From Marinobacter sp. CHS3-4 (GTDB taxonomy: Bacteria; Pseudomonadota; Gammaproteobacteria; Pseudomonadales; Oleiphilaceae), in NCBI RefSeq assembly GCF_030053415.1, contig NZ_JASGBJ010000002.1, positions 248,001 to 312,000 on the forward strand: DNA of 64,000 bases. The letters are read 5' to 3'. The notes beneath the pieces are model-generated. The model had not been told where the DNA came from. It searched no databases and saw nothing but the letters and a program-made list of their open reading frames with translations. Both the position numbers and the translations under genes were made by a program. Below, in pieces: positions 45,539 through 54,622 of the stretch (positions are counted from its first letter, which is position 1; every line of letters begins with the position of its first letter).

Positions 45539-46606
45539 CTACTGAGAAATGGTGCGTGGCAGAATGAATTCAACATCCGAGTTCTGGACGGACATCATCA
45601 GGCTATTGATCACAGCGTTGATAGACGCGCCGTCATACAGAATTTCGTAAAGGCCGCGTACCAGGGGCATGTATATGCCGATGGATTCGGATTTCTCTTT
45701 AACCAGCTTGAGGGTGTAGATGCCTTCAGCCACCTGGCCAAGCTCTGTTACGGCGTCATCCAGGTCTTTGCCCTGGCCAACGGCATAACCCACCCGGTAA
45801 TTCCGGCTTTTTGAGGACGTACAGGTCACGATCAGGTCACCAACGCCTGCGAGGCCCATGAAGGTCATGGGGTTGGCGCCAAGGCTTACCGCAAACCGGC
45901 TCATTTCAGCAAGGCCACGGGTAATCAGCATCGCTTTCGCGTTCTCGCCCAGATTTTTTGCCGCGGCCATGCCGGCAATGATGGCGTAAATATTCTTCAG
46001 AGCGCCCGCCAGCTCAACGCCGTAAACATCCACATTGGCGTAAACACGAAAATACTCGCACCCCAACAACTCCTGAACGATGTTCCTAACATTCGGATCC
46101 TTGGCTGCGATGGTGGTGGCGGTAAGATCACGGCTGACAATTTCGCCAGCCAGGTTTGGGCCACCCAATACACCGATGCGGCACCGGGGAATTTCTTCAA
46201 GCAAAATCTCACTCATTAACTTGAAGCCGTGTTCCTCAATGCCTTTGGTCAGGCTGACAACCACTTGTCCGTCGTGAAACGCATCGCTGTTTTCGCGGAT
46301 AACGGCGCGAAATGCCTTACTGGGGATGGCCACCAACACTGTGTCGGCTTTGCCAACCGCCTCTTTCAGGTCTGTCGTGGTCTGAATATCACCGTCCAGT
46401 TTCACGTCTGGCATATAACGGGAGTTGCAGCCGGTATCTCGTATCTCATCGGCCTGAGCCTGATCCCGCATCCAGAAATGCACTGTGTGGCCATTTTCCG
46501 CCAGCACTTTGGCCATGGCGGTACCGAAACTGCCTCCGCCAAGCACAGCTACATGCTTGCCACTGGCCGTTATAGGGGCCTGGTTTCCCTCTTCGTTCTC
46601 AGACAT
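45539..46606 (-). CDS. gpsA: NAD(P)H-dependent glycerol-3-phosphate dehydrogenase
   Basis: A 355-residue GpsA, which reduces dihydroxyacetone phosphate to sn-glycerol-3-phosphate for phospholipid synthesis. VAVLGGGSFGTAMAKVLAEN (about 19-38) binds NAD(P)H, and CRIGVLGGPNLAGEIVSRDL, GAALKNI-like GALKNIYAIIAGM and GVGDLIVTCTSSKSRNYRVG are family signatures. The first 17 residues are an extension lacking conservation; ATG 46604-46606 has GGGA upstream. Confidence 0.96.
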   Translation of the reverse strand: MSENEEGNQAPITASGKHVAVLGGGSFGTAMAKVLAENGHTVHFWMRDQAQADEIRDTGCNSRYMPDVKLDGDIQTTTDLKEAVGKADTVLVAIPSKAFRAVIRENSDAFHDGQVVVSLTKGIEEHGFKLMSEILLEEIPRCRIGVLGGPNLAGEIVSRDLTATTIAAKDPNVRNIVQELLGCEYFRVYANVDVYGVELAGALKNIYAIIAGMAAAKNLGENAKAMLITRGLAEMSRFAVSLGANPMTFMGLAGVGDLIVTCTSSKSRNYRVGYAVGQGKDLDDAVTELGQVAEGIYTLKLVKEKSESIGIYMPLVRGLYEILYDGASINAVINSLMMSVQNSDVEFILPRTISQ

Positions 46607-46662
46607 ATCGGTTCCCTTAAGTCGGGTTCCCTTTCATGGTTGTAAATGGGGGTCAGCTGGGC

Positions 46663-47154
46663 TTAGCCCGGCTCTTCACATTCCAGGGCGCGAACAAGGT
46701 TCTTGAACTCTTCGCGGTTACGGGTATTCATCCCCATGAGTACTCGATGGGCTTCAAGCACTTTGTCACGAACTTCCTGTTCACTGGCCTTCAGCACCGG
46801 TATTTCTTCGAGTTCTTCAATGCGGGATGCCGGCTCGCGAACAATGATGAAAATCTTGTCGAAGCCCATGGAGGTCGCGATGCGGGTGATGTCTGGATTG
46901 GTCGAGATCAGGGTTGGAAGGAAATGACTGCGTTTATGAGCGGCCATGGCGATTTTGGCCAGCAAACCAAGCGTGGTGCTGTCAATGATCTCGGTTTCGG
47001 TGAGATCGATCACCACCGTTTTGAAATTCGGATCCTGCGTGATGGACTCAACAAGGTTGTCCAGCGTCGAACAGAGGTTTAGCCGGATTTCTCCGATAAA
47101 CTTGAGGACATAAATGCCCTGTTGTTCCGCCTGCAGGATTTTATAGCCAGCCAT
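46663..47154 (-). CDS. STAS-domain anti-sigma-factor antagonist
   Basis: A 163-residue STAS protein. VVIDLTETEIIDSTTLGLLAK (about 65-85) contains the Ser phosphorylated in anti-sigma antagonists. In a partner-switching pathway an anti-sigma kinase phosphorylates it and a PP2C enzyme, encoded just upstream, dephosphorylates it. It resembles Pseudomonas RssC, the partner of RssB. Start given at ATG 47152-47154; GTG 47167-47169 is an alternative. Confidence 0.85.
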   Translation of the reverse strand: MAGYKILQAEQQGIYVLKFIGEIRLNLCSTLDNLVESITQDPNFKTVVIDLTETEIIDSTTLGLLAKIAMAAHKRSHFLPTLISTNPDITRIATSMGFDKIFIIVREPASRIEELEEIPVLKASEQEVRDKVLEAHRVLMGMNTRNREEFKNLVRALECEEPG

Positions 47155-47197
47155 TGAGTTCACTGCCACTTTGTCACGTATTCACGCTATCAAATAA

Positions 47198-48400
47198 TTA
47201 CGTTGGCCCGTTAATGACGGACCTTGTATCCGTCACTGATACAATAGCAATATCGTCCGGTAACTCTGTGATCTCGTCCAGATTCAGAGCATCGCTTAAC
47301 GATGCGATAGTGTGACTACCTCCAGATACGACTTCAAGTAGCCTGCGTTCCTTTTCATCCAGAGACTTTTCCCGGATAACTTCCAGAATTCCATCGGAAA
47401 AGAGAATGAGATTAAACGGTTCGTACAAAGGCACTTCATAAACCTCCCATTCCGGCTCCTCGAACAGGCCTACCGGAAGTCCACTGCCTTCCAGAAATCG
47501 TTTCTCGCCACCCTCGAACGACAGTATCGGAAGCGGGAAGTGGGCACCGACGGAATATCGTAATGTACGCTCCGACATGGAGATGATCCCGACAAACACC
47601 GTTACGTGCTTACCCAACCCGGTATCAAGCAACTCTGTATTGATTCGCTCAAGGAACTGATCCGGATAAAGGATATCGCTACTGGAACCACGGCGGAGAT
47701 TGCGCTGCAACCGGTTGGTCAGATTCTTCAGCAGCACTGTCACGAACGCTGAACTGGCGCCATGGCCGGATACATCGGCGATGTATACCAGTATTTTGTC
47801 GTCTGACAAAGGGAAATAATCGAGGAAATCGCCGCTCAAATACAGCGACGGCTTAATCAGATAGTCAATCGTCAAGCCGGTCATGACCTGTTCACGATCC
47901 GGCAACATCTTCAACTGAACCTTCCGACCCGCATTCTGATCTGCCCTGAGCTCTGCAATACCATCCCGTAAATCCCGGTTGGCCTCTTCCAGCTCCTGTC
48001 GGTAAAGGTGGTTCAGTCGGTTCAGTCGCACCCGGTCAAACAGTTTGCCGATAACATCGTCCAACGCCCCTTTATCGTCGGCACAGGGTTTCAGAACCAC
48101 GTCGTCAGCGCCCGCCCGCATGGCTTCAATCACATCTCTCGCCTGAGTGGTGTGATAAATCGCCACGATCGGTGCAAATACTTGCGCGTCCTCCAGGCGC
48201 CCAGACAGTTCCTGAATGGCGCTGGGAGGTAGGTCCGCGAAAATGATGTCAGGCGAATCATCATTGAACAGCGAGCGAGCATAGCTCAGGTCAGGATAAC
48301 CGGTGACATAGAATCCCCTGGCAACCAGATAACGGCCAAGCTCGGAACGGGCGTGTTCGTCAGAATCGATGATCAGTATGCGCTCGGTGCGCGAAGCCAT
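47198..48400 (-). CDS. Response regulator with PP2C phosphatase domain (RssB-like)
   Basis: A 400-residue protein. A receiver domain occupies about residues 5-125 (RILIIDSDEHARSELGRYLV, phospho-acceptor Asp in DIIFADLPP), then a coiled linker (about 130-165), then a SpoIIE-type PP2C phosphatase (about 190-395) with LSGDFLDYFPLSDDKI and FSDGILEVIRE metal-binding Asp residues. It matches Pseudomonas RssB in architecture and dephosphorylates an STAS partner, here the downstream gene. No anti-sigma kinase gene lies beside it. Confidence 0.9.
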   Translation of the reverse strand: MASRTERILIIDSDEHARSELGRYLVARGFYVTGYPDLSYARSLFNDDSPDIIFADLPPSAIQELSGRLEDAQVFAPIVAIYHTTQARDVIEAMRAGADDVVLKPCADDKGALDDVIGKLFDRVRLNRLNHLYRQELEEANRDLRDGIAELRADQNAGRKVQLKMLPDREQVMTGLTIDYLIKPSLYLSGDFLDYFPLSDDKILVYIADVSGHGASSAFVTVLLKNLTNRLQRNLRRGSSSDILYPDQFLERINTELLDTGLGKHVTVFVGIISMSERTLRYSVGAHFPLPILSFEGGEKRFLEGSGLPVGLFEEPEWEVYEVPLYEPFNLILFSDGILEVIREKSLDEKERRLLEVVSGGSHTIASLSDALNLDEITELPDDIAIVSVTDTRSVINGPT

Positions 48401-48513
48401 GTTTGTGCCCTAAACTGCCAGCGTTAAAAGGAAAATCGCCCATCTGTTACCTATTCTGGCATGCCCTTGTGATATAACAAGGCATCTTGACCGGAATTTG
48501 GAGGAACGAAGCA

Positions 48514-49980
48514 ATGCGAAGTGCTGTCAACGACCTGCTTGGTGCCTACGATAAGCTCATTATGGACCCCGTCCACGGTGGTATCCCTCTGTATCGGCAC
48601 GAAATTCAGGTTATTGACCACCCATTGTTCCAGCGCCTCAGGAATATCTGTCAAAACGACATCCTTAGCCTGGTATTCCCCGGCGCCACACACTCCCGAT
48701 TCCTCCATAGCATTGGCGTGATGCACGTCGGGACCCGCATGTTCCGCTCGATGATCGACGCCTATCTGAGAGAGCGCAAGCTCAGCGACCAATCGGATTT
48801 GAGCCTGAGCCAGCTGGATGCCATCGACTACCTCGCAAAAATCATCCGCCTGGGCTGCCTGCTGCACGACAGCGGACATTCCAGTTTTTCCCACCAGTTC
48901 ACCCAGGCGCGACGAATACATGAACTGATGGCACGGCCGGGGCGGTTTGAAGATTTGTGGAAAGATGCCGACTACACCCTGTATCACACGTCAGACCCGG
49001 GCGAACTGGAACATGAACATTATTCAGTTCGAGTGGCCCATGACGTTCTGTCGGCCGTTGATATGAAAGACGCGGGCCTGGACGCCCGAGACGTCATCGG
49101 CATCATGGAGACGACCGACGTCCGGCCCAGCGACACTTTTTGCCAGCACGCCCGCACCTTCTGGCACTTCATTGCCGGACAGGACGCCGGTTCCGGCGTA
49201 CTCAGCGAGTCAGACACCCCAAAACTGGTCATGGACCTTCTGTCTTCCATCGTCTCGGGTGAAATTGACGCTGACCGCGCCGACTATATGCTCCGGGACG
49301 GCTTTCACTCGTCGGTCACCATCGGCGGATTCAACCTTGACCACTTGCTGAGTAACCTGCGCTTTGGCTGGAACGTCAAAGAACCCTGGCTGGGGCTGGC
49401 GATCACCCAGAAAGGGCTGGGAGCCCTGGAGGATTTCGTCTACAGCCGCCACCAGATGTACCGGAAGGTCTATGCCCACAAAACCGCGCTTGGTTTTGAC
49501 TGGCTATTGCGGGAGGCCATCAACGAAGTGCTGGATGACCCGGAGCAGTTCGAATGGGTCGATACCTGCCTGAGCGATATGCGGCTCTTTGCAGAGCTTA
49601 CTGACAGCTTCTTCTGGGAGGCTTTTCGCAAAGTGTCACGGAACAACCCGGCCAGCTATTCCCGGTGCATCGTTGATCGAGTAAAACTGAACCACCTGGA
49701 TACCCGGGAAGATCTGTCTCCCGACGGTATCAGCAGCCACAGCCATTGGCTGGCGAGTGAATTGGGACTGGATCCGGATCGGGTGGTCACCTGCTCAATG
49801 AAAGCGCGGTTCTCGAATATCCAGGACAATTTCAACGGCATCAAAGTGTTGGTGCGCGACCCGATAGACCGGTCCCGAACACTGAAAAAAATTACCGAAG
49901 TCAGCGCCTTTTTCAGCAAGTTTCAGGACGGCACTATCACTCACTTTTACACGCCGCCCGATTCGACCACAAAGAATTGA
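48514..49980 (+). CDS. HD-domain phosphohydrolase (SAMHD1/COG1078 type)
   Basis: A 488-residue HD protein. THSRFLHSIGVMHVG (about 60), CLLHDSGHSSFSHQF (about 120) with the HD pair, and IDADRADYMLRDGFH (about 255) make the metal site. Family members hydrolyse dNTPs to deoxynucleosides and triphosphate, others unknown nucleotides. GGAGG precedes ATG 48514. Adjacent, divergent to the RssB-like gene; no functional link is clear. Confidence 0.88.
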   Translation: MRSAVNDLLGAYDKLIMDPVHGGIPLYRHEIQVIDHPLFQRLRNICQNDILSLVFPGATHSRFLHSIGVMHVGTRMFRSMIDAYLRERKLSDQSDLSLSQLDAIDYLAKIIRLGCLLHDSGHSSFSHQFTQARRIHELMARPGRFEDLWKDADYTLYHTSDPGELEHEHYSVRVAHDVLSAVDMKDAGLDARDVIGIMETTDVRPSDTFCQHARTFWHFIAGQDAGSGVLSESDTPKLVMDLLSSIVSGEIDADRADYMLRDGFHSSVTIGGFNLDHLLSNLRFGWNVKEPWLGLAITQKGLGALEDFVYSRHQMYRKVYAHKTALGFDWLLREAINEVLDDPEQFEWVDTCLSDMRLFAELTDSFFWEAFRKVSRNNPASYSRCIVDRVKLNHLDTREDLSPDGISSHSHWLASELGLDPDRVVTCSMKARFSNIQDNFNGIKVLVRDPIDRSRTLKKITEVSAFFSKFQDGTITHFYTPPDSTTKN

Positions 49981-49990
49981 ACCGTCAGGC

Positions 49991-51010
49991 TTAACGACTC
50001 AGCGCTTCAATCAGCGAGCTGGCACTGTTGAAGGCACCCTCTACACGCCCGCCATCCAGCCAGTCCCCTGCAAGTCCGATACGCTCATCGTCGAACCAGC
50101 GGTATCCGGGTGTTTCAGTGGCCGAGGACTTGGCGTACAGCCACCGGTGAGGCACCAGGCCATCGGGCTCAAGCTCTGTACCGGTGATCGCCCGGAATTC
50201 ACTCACCATCTGTCGGGCTACCTCGTCCGCCGGAGTTTGTTCATTGGCGTGGGACCATTCGGGGGCGCCATGCAGTACCCACCACTGACCCACATCGTCC
50301 CGGCCAGGTTTGCTGGAATTGTTGGCGACCCAGCTCAGAATCTCGCTCATAGGCCTCATGCCGTCGTAATGGGCAAACGGTGATTCGGCAAAGTGAGCGG
50401 CCACCGCCCAGCAAGGCTGAACGTGTTGCACAGGTTTTTCCATTTCGGCCGCCAGCGCCGGAAGATTGCTGTTAGCAAGCAGCTCCATCGTCTGGGCGGG
50501 CGGTGCCGTTACGATCACTGCATCGTATGGGCCGTGGTTCTCGCCCTCAGTTGTAACCAATGACCAACGATTGGAATCCGTTGAACGGTTGAAACTATGA
50601 ATTCGCGTTTGTGCTAACACATCTACATGTGCGGACAGCGCTCGGCTTATCGCTGTCATGCGCGGCACCCCTACGTAGCGGTCTTCTTCCGGGAAAGCTT
50701 CCCAGTGATTCTCGCCTTTCTGGTAGCCAAATCTTCCCTGCCAAGGCTGGTAAGTGTCGGTCCCTGCGTAGCGCTCCAGGAACTGACTGAATCCGGGGCT
50801 TCGTACCGTAAAGTACTGAGCACCAATGTCCGCCGAGCCCCCTTCCACCCTTTTCGACGCGAGACGGCCTCCTGGCCCCCGACTCTTTTCAAAGACAGTA
50901 ACCTCACACCCTTTTTCTTTAAGCAATATGCCTGCGCAAAGCCCTGCCATGCCTGAACCAATAACGGCGACTGAACGTACATCTGACGGTAATTGCGTTT
51001 GGTTAATCAT
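49991..51010 (-). CDS. FAD-dependent oxidoreductase (renalase-like)
   Basis: A 339-residue flavoprotein with the dinucleotide fold VAVIGSGMAGLCAGILLKEK (about 14-33) and VTVFEKSRGPGGRLASKRVE. The C-terminal GYRWFDDERIGLAGDWLDGG (about 305-324) is also family-like. Renalase-type enzymes oxidise misfolded dihydronicotinamide isomers, but substrate here is unknown. ATG 51008-51010 is chosen over ATG/TTG starts further up. It is divergent from the desaturase operon and shares its promoter region. Confidence 0.85.
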   Translation of the reverse strand: MINQTQLPSDVRSVAVIGSGMAGLCAGILLKEKGCEVTVFEKSRGPGGRLASKRVEGGSADIGAQYFTVRSPGFSQFLERYAGTDTYQPWQGRFGYQKGENHWEAFPEEDRYVGVPRMTAISRALSAHVDVLAQTRIHSFNRSTDSNRWSLVTTEGENHGPYDAVIVTAPPAQTMELLANSNLPALAAEMEKPVQHVQPCWAVAAHFAESPFAHYDGMRPMSEILSWVANNSSKPGRDDVGQWWVLHGAPEWSHANEQTPADEVARQMVSEFRAITGTELEPDGLVPHRWLYAKSSATETPGYRWFDDERIGLAGDWLDGGRVEGAFNSASSLIEALSR

Positions 51011-51124
51011 TGTTAAGAATGCATCCAACAAAGGTTGATTGAACGTAAGAGGTGTGAGCGTTTGGTTAAGTATCAAACAAGCGCACAACGAAGTTTAAAC
51101 CATGAAACACAAGGCAAGCAGGGT

Positions 51125-52075
51125 ATGACCCGAGTTCAAAACTGGCTCACAAACATTCTGAGATGGTTCGACTCCTCCGCAGGTTCGGATCACCTCAACG
51201 TGAGTTCCCGGTCGTTCAACATGATCAGGGTGCTTCCGTTTATTGCACTTCACCTCGCCTGTTTGTTGGTCATTGTGACCGGAACCAGCCCCTTTGCAGT
51301 TGGGTTTGCAATCGCGTTTTTTGCCGTTCGAATGTTTGCTATTACGGGCTTCTATCACCGGTATTTCGCCCACAAAACCTTTAAAACGAGTCGGGTTGCT
51401 CAGTTTTTGTTTGGAGTGCTTGGCGCCAGCGCCGCTCAACGCGGGCCGCTGTGGTGGGCTGCCCACCACCGCCATCATCACCAGCACTCTGATGATGAGA
51501 AAGACCTCCACTCACCACATCAGGGCGGTTTCTGGTGGGCACATGTTGGCTGGTTCACCTGCGACGCAGGCTTCGCAATGGACGAACGCAGGGTAAAAGA
51601 CTGGCTGAAGTACCCGGAACTGAAGTTCCTCAATCGGTTTGACTCGCTTGTCCCTGCCCTGGCGGCTGTGGCGATTTATGGCCTGGGCGAGTTGCTGGCA
51701 GCCACCGCTCCTCAGCTTGGCACCAACGGTCTGCAGATGCTGGTCTGGGGCTTTTTCATCTCCACGGTTGTTCTGTTTCACGCCACGGTGTCGATCAACT
51801 CGCTGTCCCATGTGTGGGGCAAGCGACGCTTCGAAACCTCGGATGACAGCCGTAACAATTTCTGGCTGGCGCTCATTACGCTGGGTGAAGGCTGGCACAA
51901 CAATCATCATCGCTGGCCGCAATCGGTTCGCCAGGGCTTCCGCTGGTACGAGATCGACGTAACCTGGTATGGGTTATGGCTACTGTCCAAGCTCGGCATC
52001 ATCTGGGATATGAACCCGATTCCCAAGCACATACAGGAAGAAACCCAACAACTCGATAAAATGAGGAGGAAGTGA
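51125..52075 (+). CDS. Acyl-CoA/fatty-acid desaturase
   Basis: A 316-residue membrane desaturase of the delta-9 acyl-CoA type. The His boxes are HRYFAH (about 78), HHRHHHQH (about 115) and EGWHNNHH (about 255), which bind two irons. Two pairs of membrane helices flank them. It introduces a cis double bond into an acyl chain using O2. Start ATG 51125; TTG 51035 is less likely. First gene of a lipid operon; the next gene overlaps its translation start region. Confidence 0.92.
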   Translation: MTRVQNWLTNILRWFDSSAGSDHLNVSSRSFNMIRVLPFIALHLACLLVIVTGTSPFAVGFAIAFFAVRMFAITGFYHRYFAHKTFKTSRVAQFLFGVLGASAAQRGPLWWAAHHRHHHQHSDDEKDLHSPHQGGFWWAHVGWFTCDAGFAMDERRVKDWLKYPELKFLNRFDSLVPALAAVAIYGLGELLAATAPQLGTNGLQMLVWGFFISTVVLFHATVSINSLSHVWGKRRFETSDDSRNNFWLALITLGEGWHNNHHRWPQSVRQGFRWYEIDVTWYGLWLLSKLGIIWDMNPIPKHIQEETQQLDKMRRK

Positions 52076-52077
52076 CC

Positions 52078-52545
52078 ATGAGTACTGCCTCGGTCATTGA
52101 TATGGGTAAAGGGGGCGCGACTGTCACGCAGACGCTCAAGCAGTTCACCCAGCTGTTTAACAACCTGTCTTCTGGCAACGTCAAGGACATCAGGAACGTA
52201 TACAGTGACGATGTTAAATTTCAGGATCCGTTCTCATCTGTTAACGGCATTGAAGATCTGACAGCCTACTTTTCTGGCGCCTACGCCAACGTTATTTCCT
52301 GTCATTTCGACTTTGGCGAACCCGTGATCAACGGCCGGGATGTTTGCATCCCCTGGATCATGCGGCTTCGTCACAAGCGCATCCGGAGCGGGAAGCAGGT
52401 TAATGTTGACGGCATCAGCCAGCTGGCGATCCATAACGGAAAGGTCACCCACCACCGTGACTATTTCGACGTCGGCCAATTGTTGTATGAAAATCTGCCA
52501 GTTCTGGGCAAGGCCATTCGCTGGATAAGGAGCAAGGCAGGATGA
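52078..52545 (+). CDS. NTF2-like (SnoaL-type) protein
   Basis: A 155-residue nuclear-transport-factor-2-like cone-shaped fold protein with AGGAGG at 52063-52069 before ATG 52078. Blocks KDIRNVYSDDVKFQDPFSSV (about 36-55) and the DGISQLAIHNGKVTHHRDYF strand (about 116-135) fit the family. Such proteins bind or isomerise small hydrophobic molecules. It lies in the lipid operon between desaturase and SDR; its stop overlaps the SDR start. Catalytic role unknown. Confidence 0.85.
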   Translation: MSTASVIDMGKGGATVTQTLKQFTQLFNNLSSGNVKDIRNVYSDDVKFQDPFSSVNGIEDLTAYFSGAYANVISCHFDFGEPVINGRDVCIPWIMRLRHKRIRSGKQVNVDGISQLAIHNGKVTHHRDYFDVGQLLYENLPVLGKAIRWIRSKAG

Positions 52546-53321
52546 GCCAGCGTCTGCAATCCCCTTCCAACATCTGGATTACCGGTGCCAGTTCGGGCAT
52601 TGGAGAGGCCGTGACAAAGGTCTTGGTAGAACACGGACATCACGTGATCGTTACCGGCCGTCGCCAGGAAGCGCTGGACGAATTGAAGCGTTCCGGTGAT
52701 GACAAAATCACCACGGCACGCGCAGATACCACCAATCGTGAGGATCTGTCAGCGATTGAAGGTTCGCTGGAGAGCCATGGCAGCCTGAACATGGCAATCC
52801 TGAATGCAGGAACCTGCGAATATCTGGACGTAAGCCAGTACGACAGCTCTGTTATCGAGAATAACGTCGTGACAAACGTCGTGGGAACGGCCCGAAGCCT
52901 GGACATTGCCTTGCCCGCGCTTCGTCGGTCAGTTCAGAAAGGCGAGCCCGCCACATTGGTCATCGTAAGCTCATCAGCCTGGTGGTTCCCGTTTGGTAGA
53001 GCTGAAGGCTACGGTGCCTCAAAAGCGGCATTAACCTATTTCGCCCATGCATTGCGTGCGGATCTCGCCGCCGAGGGCATCGACGTGGTTGTGGTGTCGC
53101 CCGGATTCGTAAAAACGCCATTGACTGACAAAAACGACTTTCCCATGCCGTTTCTGGTGAGCGCAGAAGACGCCGCCAACCGCATTGTGAAAGGCCTTTC
53201 AAAGGGCAAACGGGAGATCGCATTCCCTAAAAGATTCACCTGGAGCCTCAAACTCCTGGGCGCGCTGCCCCAGACCCTGATAGACCGGATGTCTGCCAGC
53301 ATGAGCCGGCAGCAAGCCTGA
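52542..53321 (+). CDS. Short-chain dehydrogenase/reductase
   Basis: A 259-residue SDR. The cofactor motif is WITGASSGIGEAVTKVLVEH (about 11-30), the catalytic triad Ser in VIVSSSAWWFP, Tyr and Lys in GYGASKAAL (about 156-164), and SPGFVKTPL follows. It reduces or oxidises a hydroxyl/keto group of an unknown lipid substrate in this operon. ATG 52542 overlaps the upstream stop (ATGA). Confidence 0.93.
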   Translation: MSQRLQSPSNIWITGASSGIGEAVTKVLVEHGHHVIVTGRRQEALDELKRSGDDKITTARADTTNREDLSAIEGSLESHGSLNMAILNAGTCEYLDVSQYDSSVIENNVVTNVVGTARSLDIALPALRRSVQKGEPATLVIVSSSAWWFPFGRAEGYGASKAALTYFAHALRADLAAEGIDVVVVSPGFVKTPLTDKNDFPMPFLVSAEDAANRIVKGLSKGKREIAFPKRFTWSLKLLGALPQTLIDRMSASMSRQQA

Positions 53322-53354
53322 GCACTTAACATTGGAATATGAAAGGAAGAAGGA

Positions 53355-54620
53355 ATGAGCCAACCCAGCCAGCGAATCGCAGTAATTGGTGCGGGCGTAT
53401 CCGGATTAACGACTGCCTGGTTGTTGGCCGAAAAGCACGATGTCCAGCTTTACGAAGCGAGTGACTACGCAGGAGGCCACACCAACACAGAAAGGGTTCC
53501 CCTTGGCGGGAAGACCTGGCCGGTGAATACCGGGTTTATCGTTTTTAACGATTGGACTTACCCGAACTTCATCAAATTGATGGATCGGTTGGGGGTGGCG
53601 TCGGAAGTCAGTGATATGAGTTTCAGCGTGGATTGCCATGCCACTGGCCTGCAGTACAACGGTACCAGTCTCAATACGCTGTTTGCCCAGCGCTCAAACC
53701 TTCTCAACCTGCCGTTTCTGAAAATGATTCGGGAGATTCTTCGATTTAACAAGGAATCCCGGGAAGACCTCGCCTCTGGCGCCATAAACGATGAGGAAAC
53801 CCTTGGCGAATACCTCAATCGTAATGGCTATTCCCGTTATTTCCGTAACTACTACATCGTGCCGATGGGGGCCGCGATATGGTCTGCACCGGAAATTGTG
53901 CTGGAACAGTTCCCTATTCGCTTCTTCCTTCAGTTTTTTAACAATCACGGCATGTTATCCGTGGACGACAGGCCCACGTGGCGAGTGATTTCAGGTGGCT
54001 CGGCCACCTACGTGGAAGCCATGATGAACCGCCTGGGTGACCGAACTCATCTGAACAGCCCGGTGCAGTCGGTCACCAGGGATGCGGACGGAGTGACTGT
54101 GGAGGTAAACGGAAAACGCGAACGTTTCGATCAGGTAGTGTTCGCCTGCCACAGCGATCAGGCCCTGCAAATGATCCAGAACCCAACGGATCAGGAACGG
54201 GAGGTACTGGGCGCCATCCCCTTCCAGAACAATGACGTAGTGCTGCACACAGACAGCTCGGTCCTGCCTTCTAACCGTCGGGCGTGGGCCGCCTGGAATT
54301 ACTTTATCCCCAGCCACAGTACCGAGCCGGTATCGGTCACCTACAACATGAACATTCTGCAGAATTTTCATGACGCGGAAGAGACTTTCTGTGTGACGCT
54401 GAATCGCACTCGCGATATCGATCCGGAAAAGATCATCAAGCGCTTTGAGTATTCACACCCTGTTTTCAGTCTTGAAGGCGTCGCCGCCCAGAATCGCTAT
54501 GACGATATCGGCAACCAGAACCGCAGTCACTTCTGTGGTGCCTACTGGTTTAACGGGTTTCATGAAGACGGGGTATGCAGCGCTTTGCGAGTCGCCAGCG
54601 CCTTCGGAGTGGAGTTGTAG
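53355..54620 (+). CDS. FAD-dependent amine-oxidase-like oxidoreductase
   Basis: A 421-residue flavoprotein. IAVIGAGVSGLTTAWLLAEK (about 8-27) and YEASDYAGGHTNTERVPLGG bind FAD, and VFACHSDQALQMIQNPTDQE (about 258) is typical of the operon's oxidoreductase family. It is found beside DUF1365 and CFA-synthase-like genes in many gammaproteobacteria, where it may desaturate or oxidise methylated acyl chains. The substrate is not established. Confidence 0.92.
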   Translation: MSQPSQRIAVIGAGVSGLTTAWLLAEKHDVQLYEASDYAGGHTNTERVPLGGKTWPVNTGFIVFNDWTYPNFIKLMDRLGVASEVSDMSFSVDCHATGLQYNGTSLNTLFAQRSNLLNLPFLKMIREILRFNKESREDLASGAINDEETLGEYLNRNGYSRYFRNYYIVPMGAAIWSAPEIVLEQFPIRFFLQFFNNHGMLSVDDRPTWRVISGGSATYVEAMMNRLGDRTHLNSPVQSVTRDADGVTVEVNGKRERFDQVVFACHSDQALQMIQNPTDQEREVLGAIPFQNNDVVLHTDSSVLPSNRRAWAAWNYFIPSHSTEPVSVTYNMNILQNFHDAEETFCVTLNRTRDIDPEKIIKRFEYSHPVFSLEGVAAQNRYDDIGNQNRSHFCGAYWFNGFHEDGVCSALRVASAFGVEL

Positions 54621-54622
54621 CC

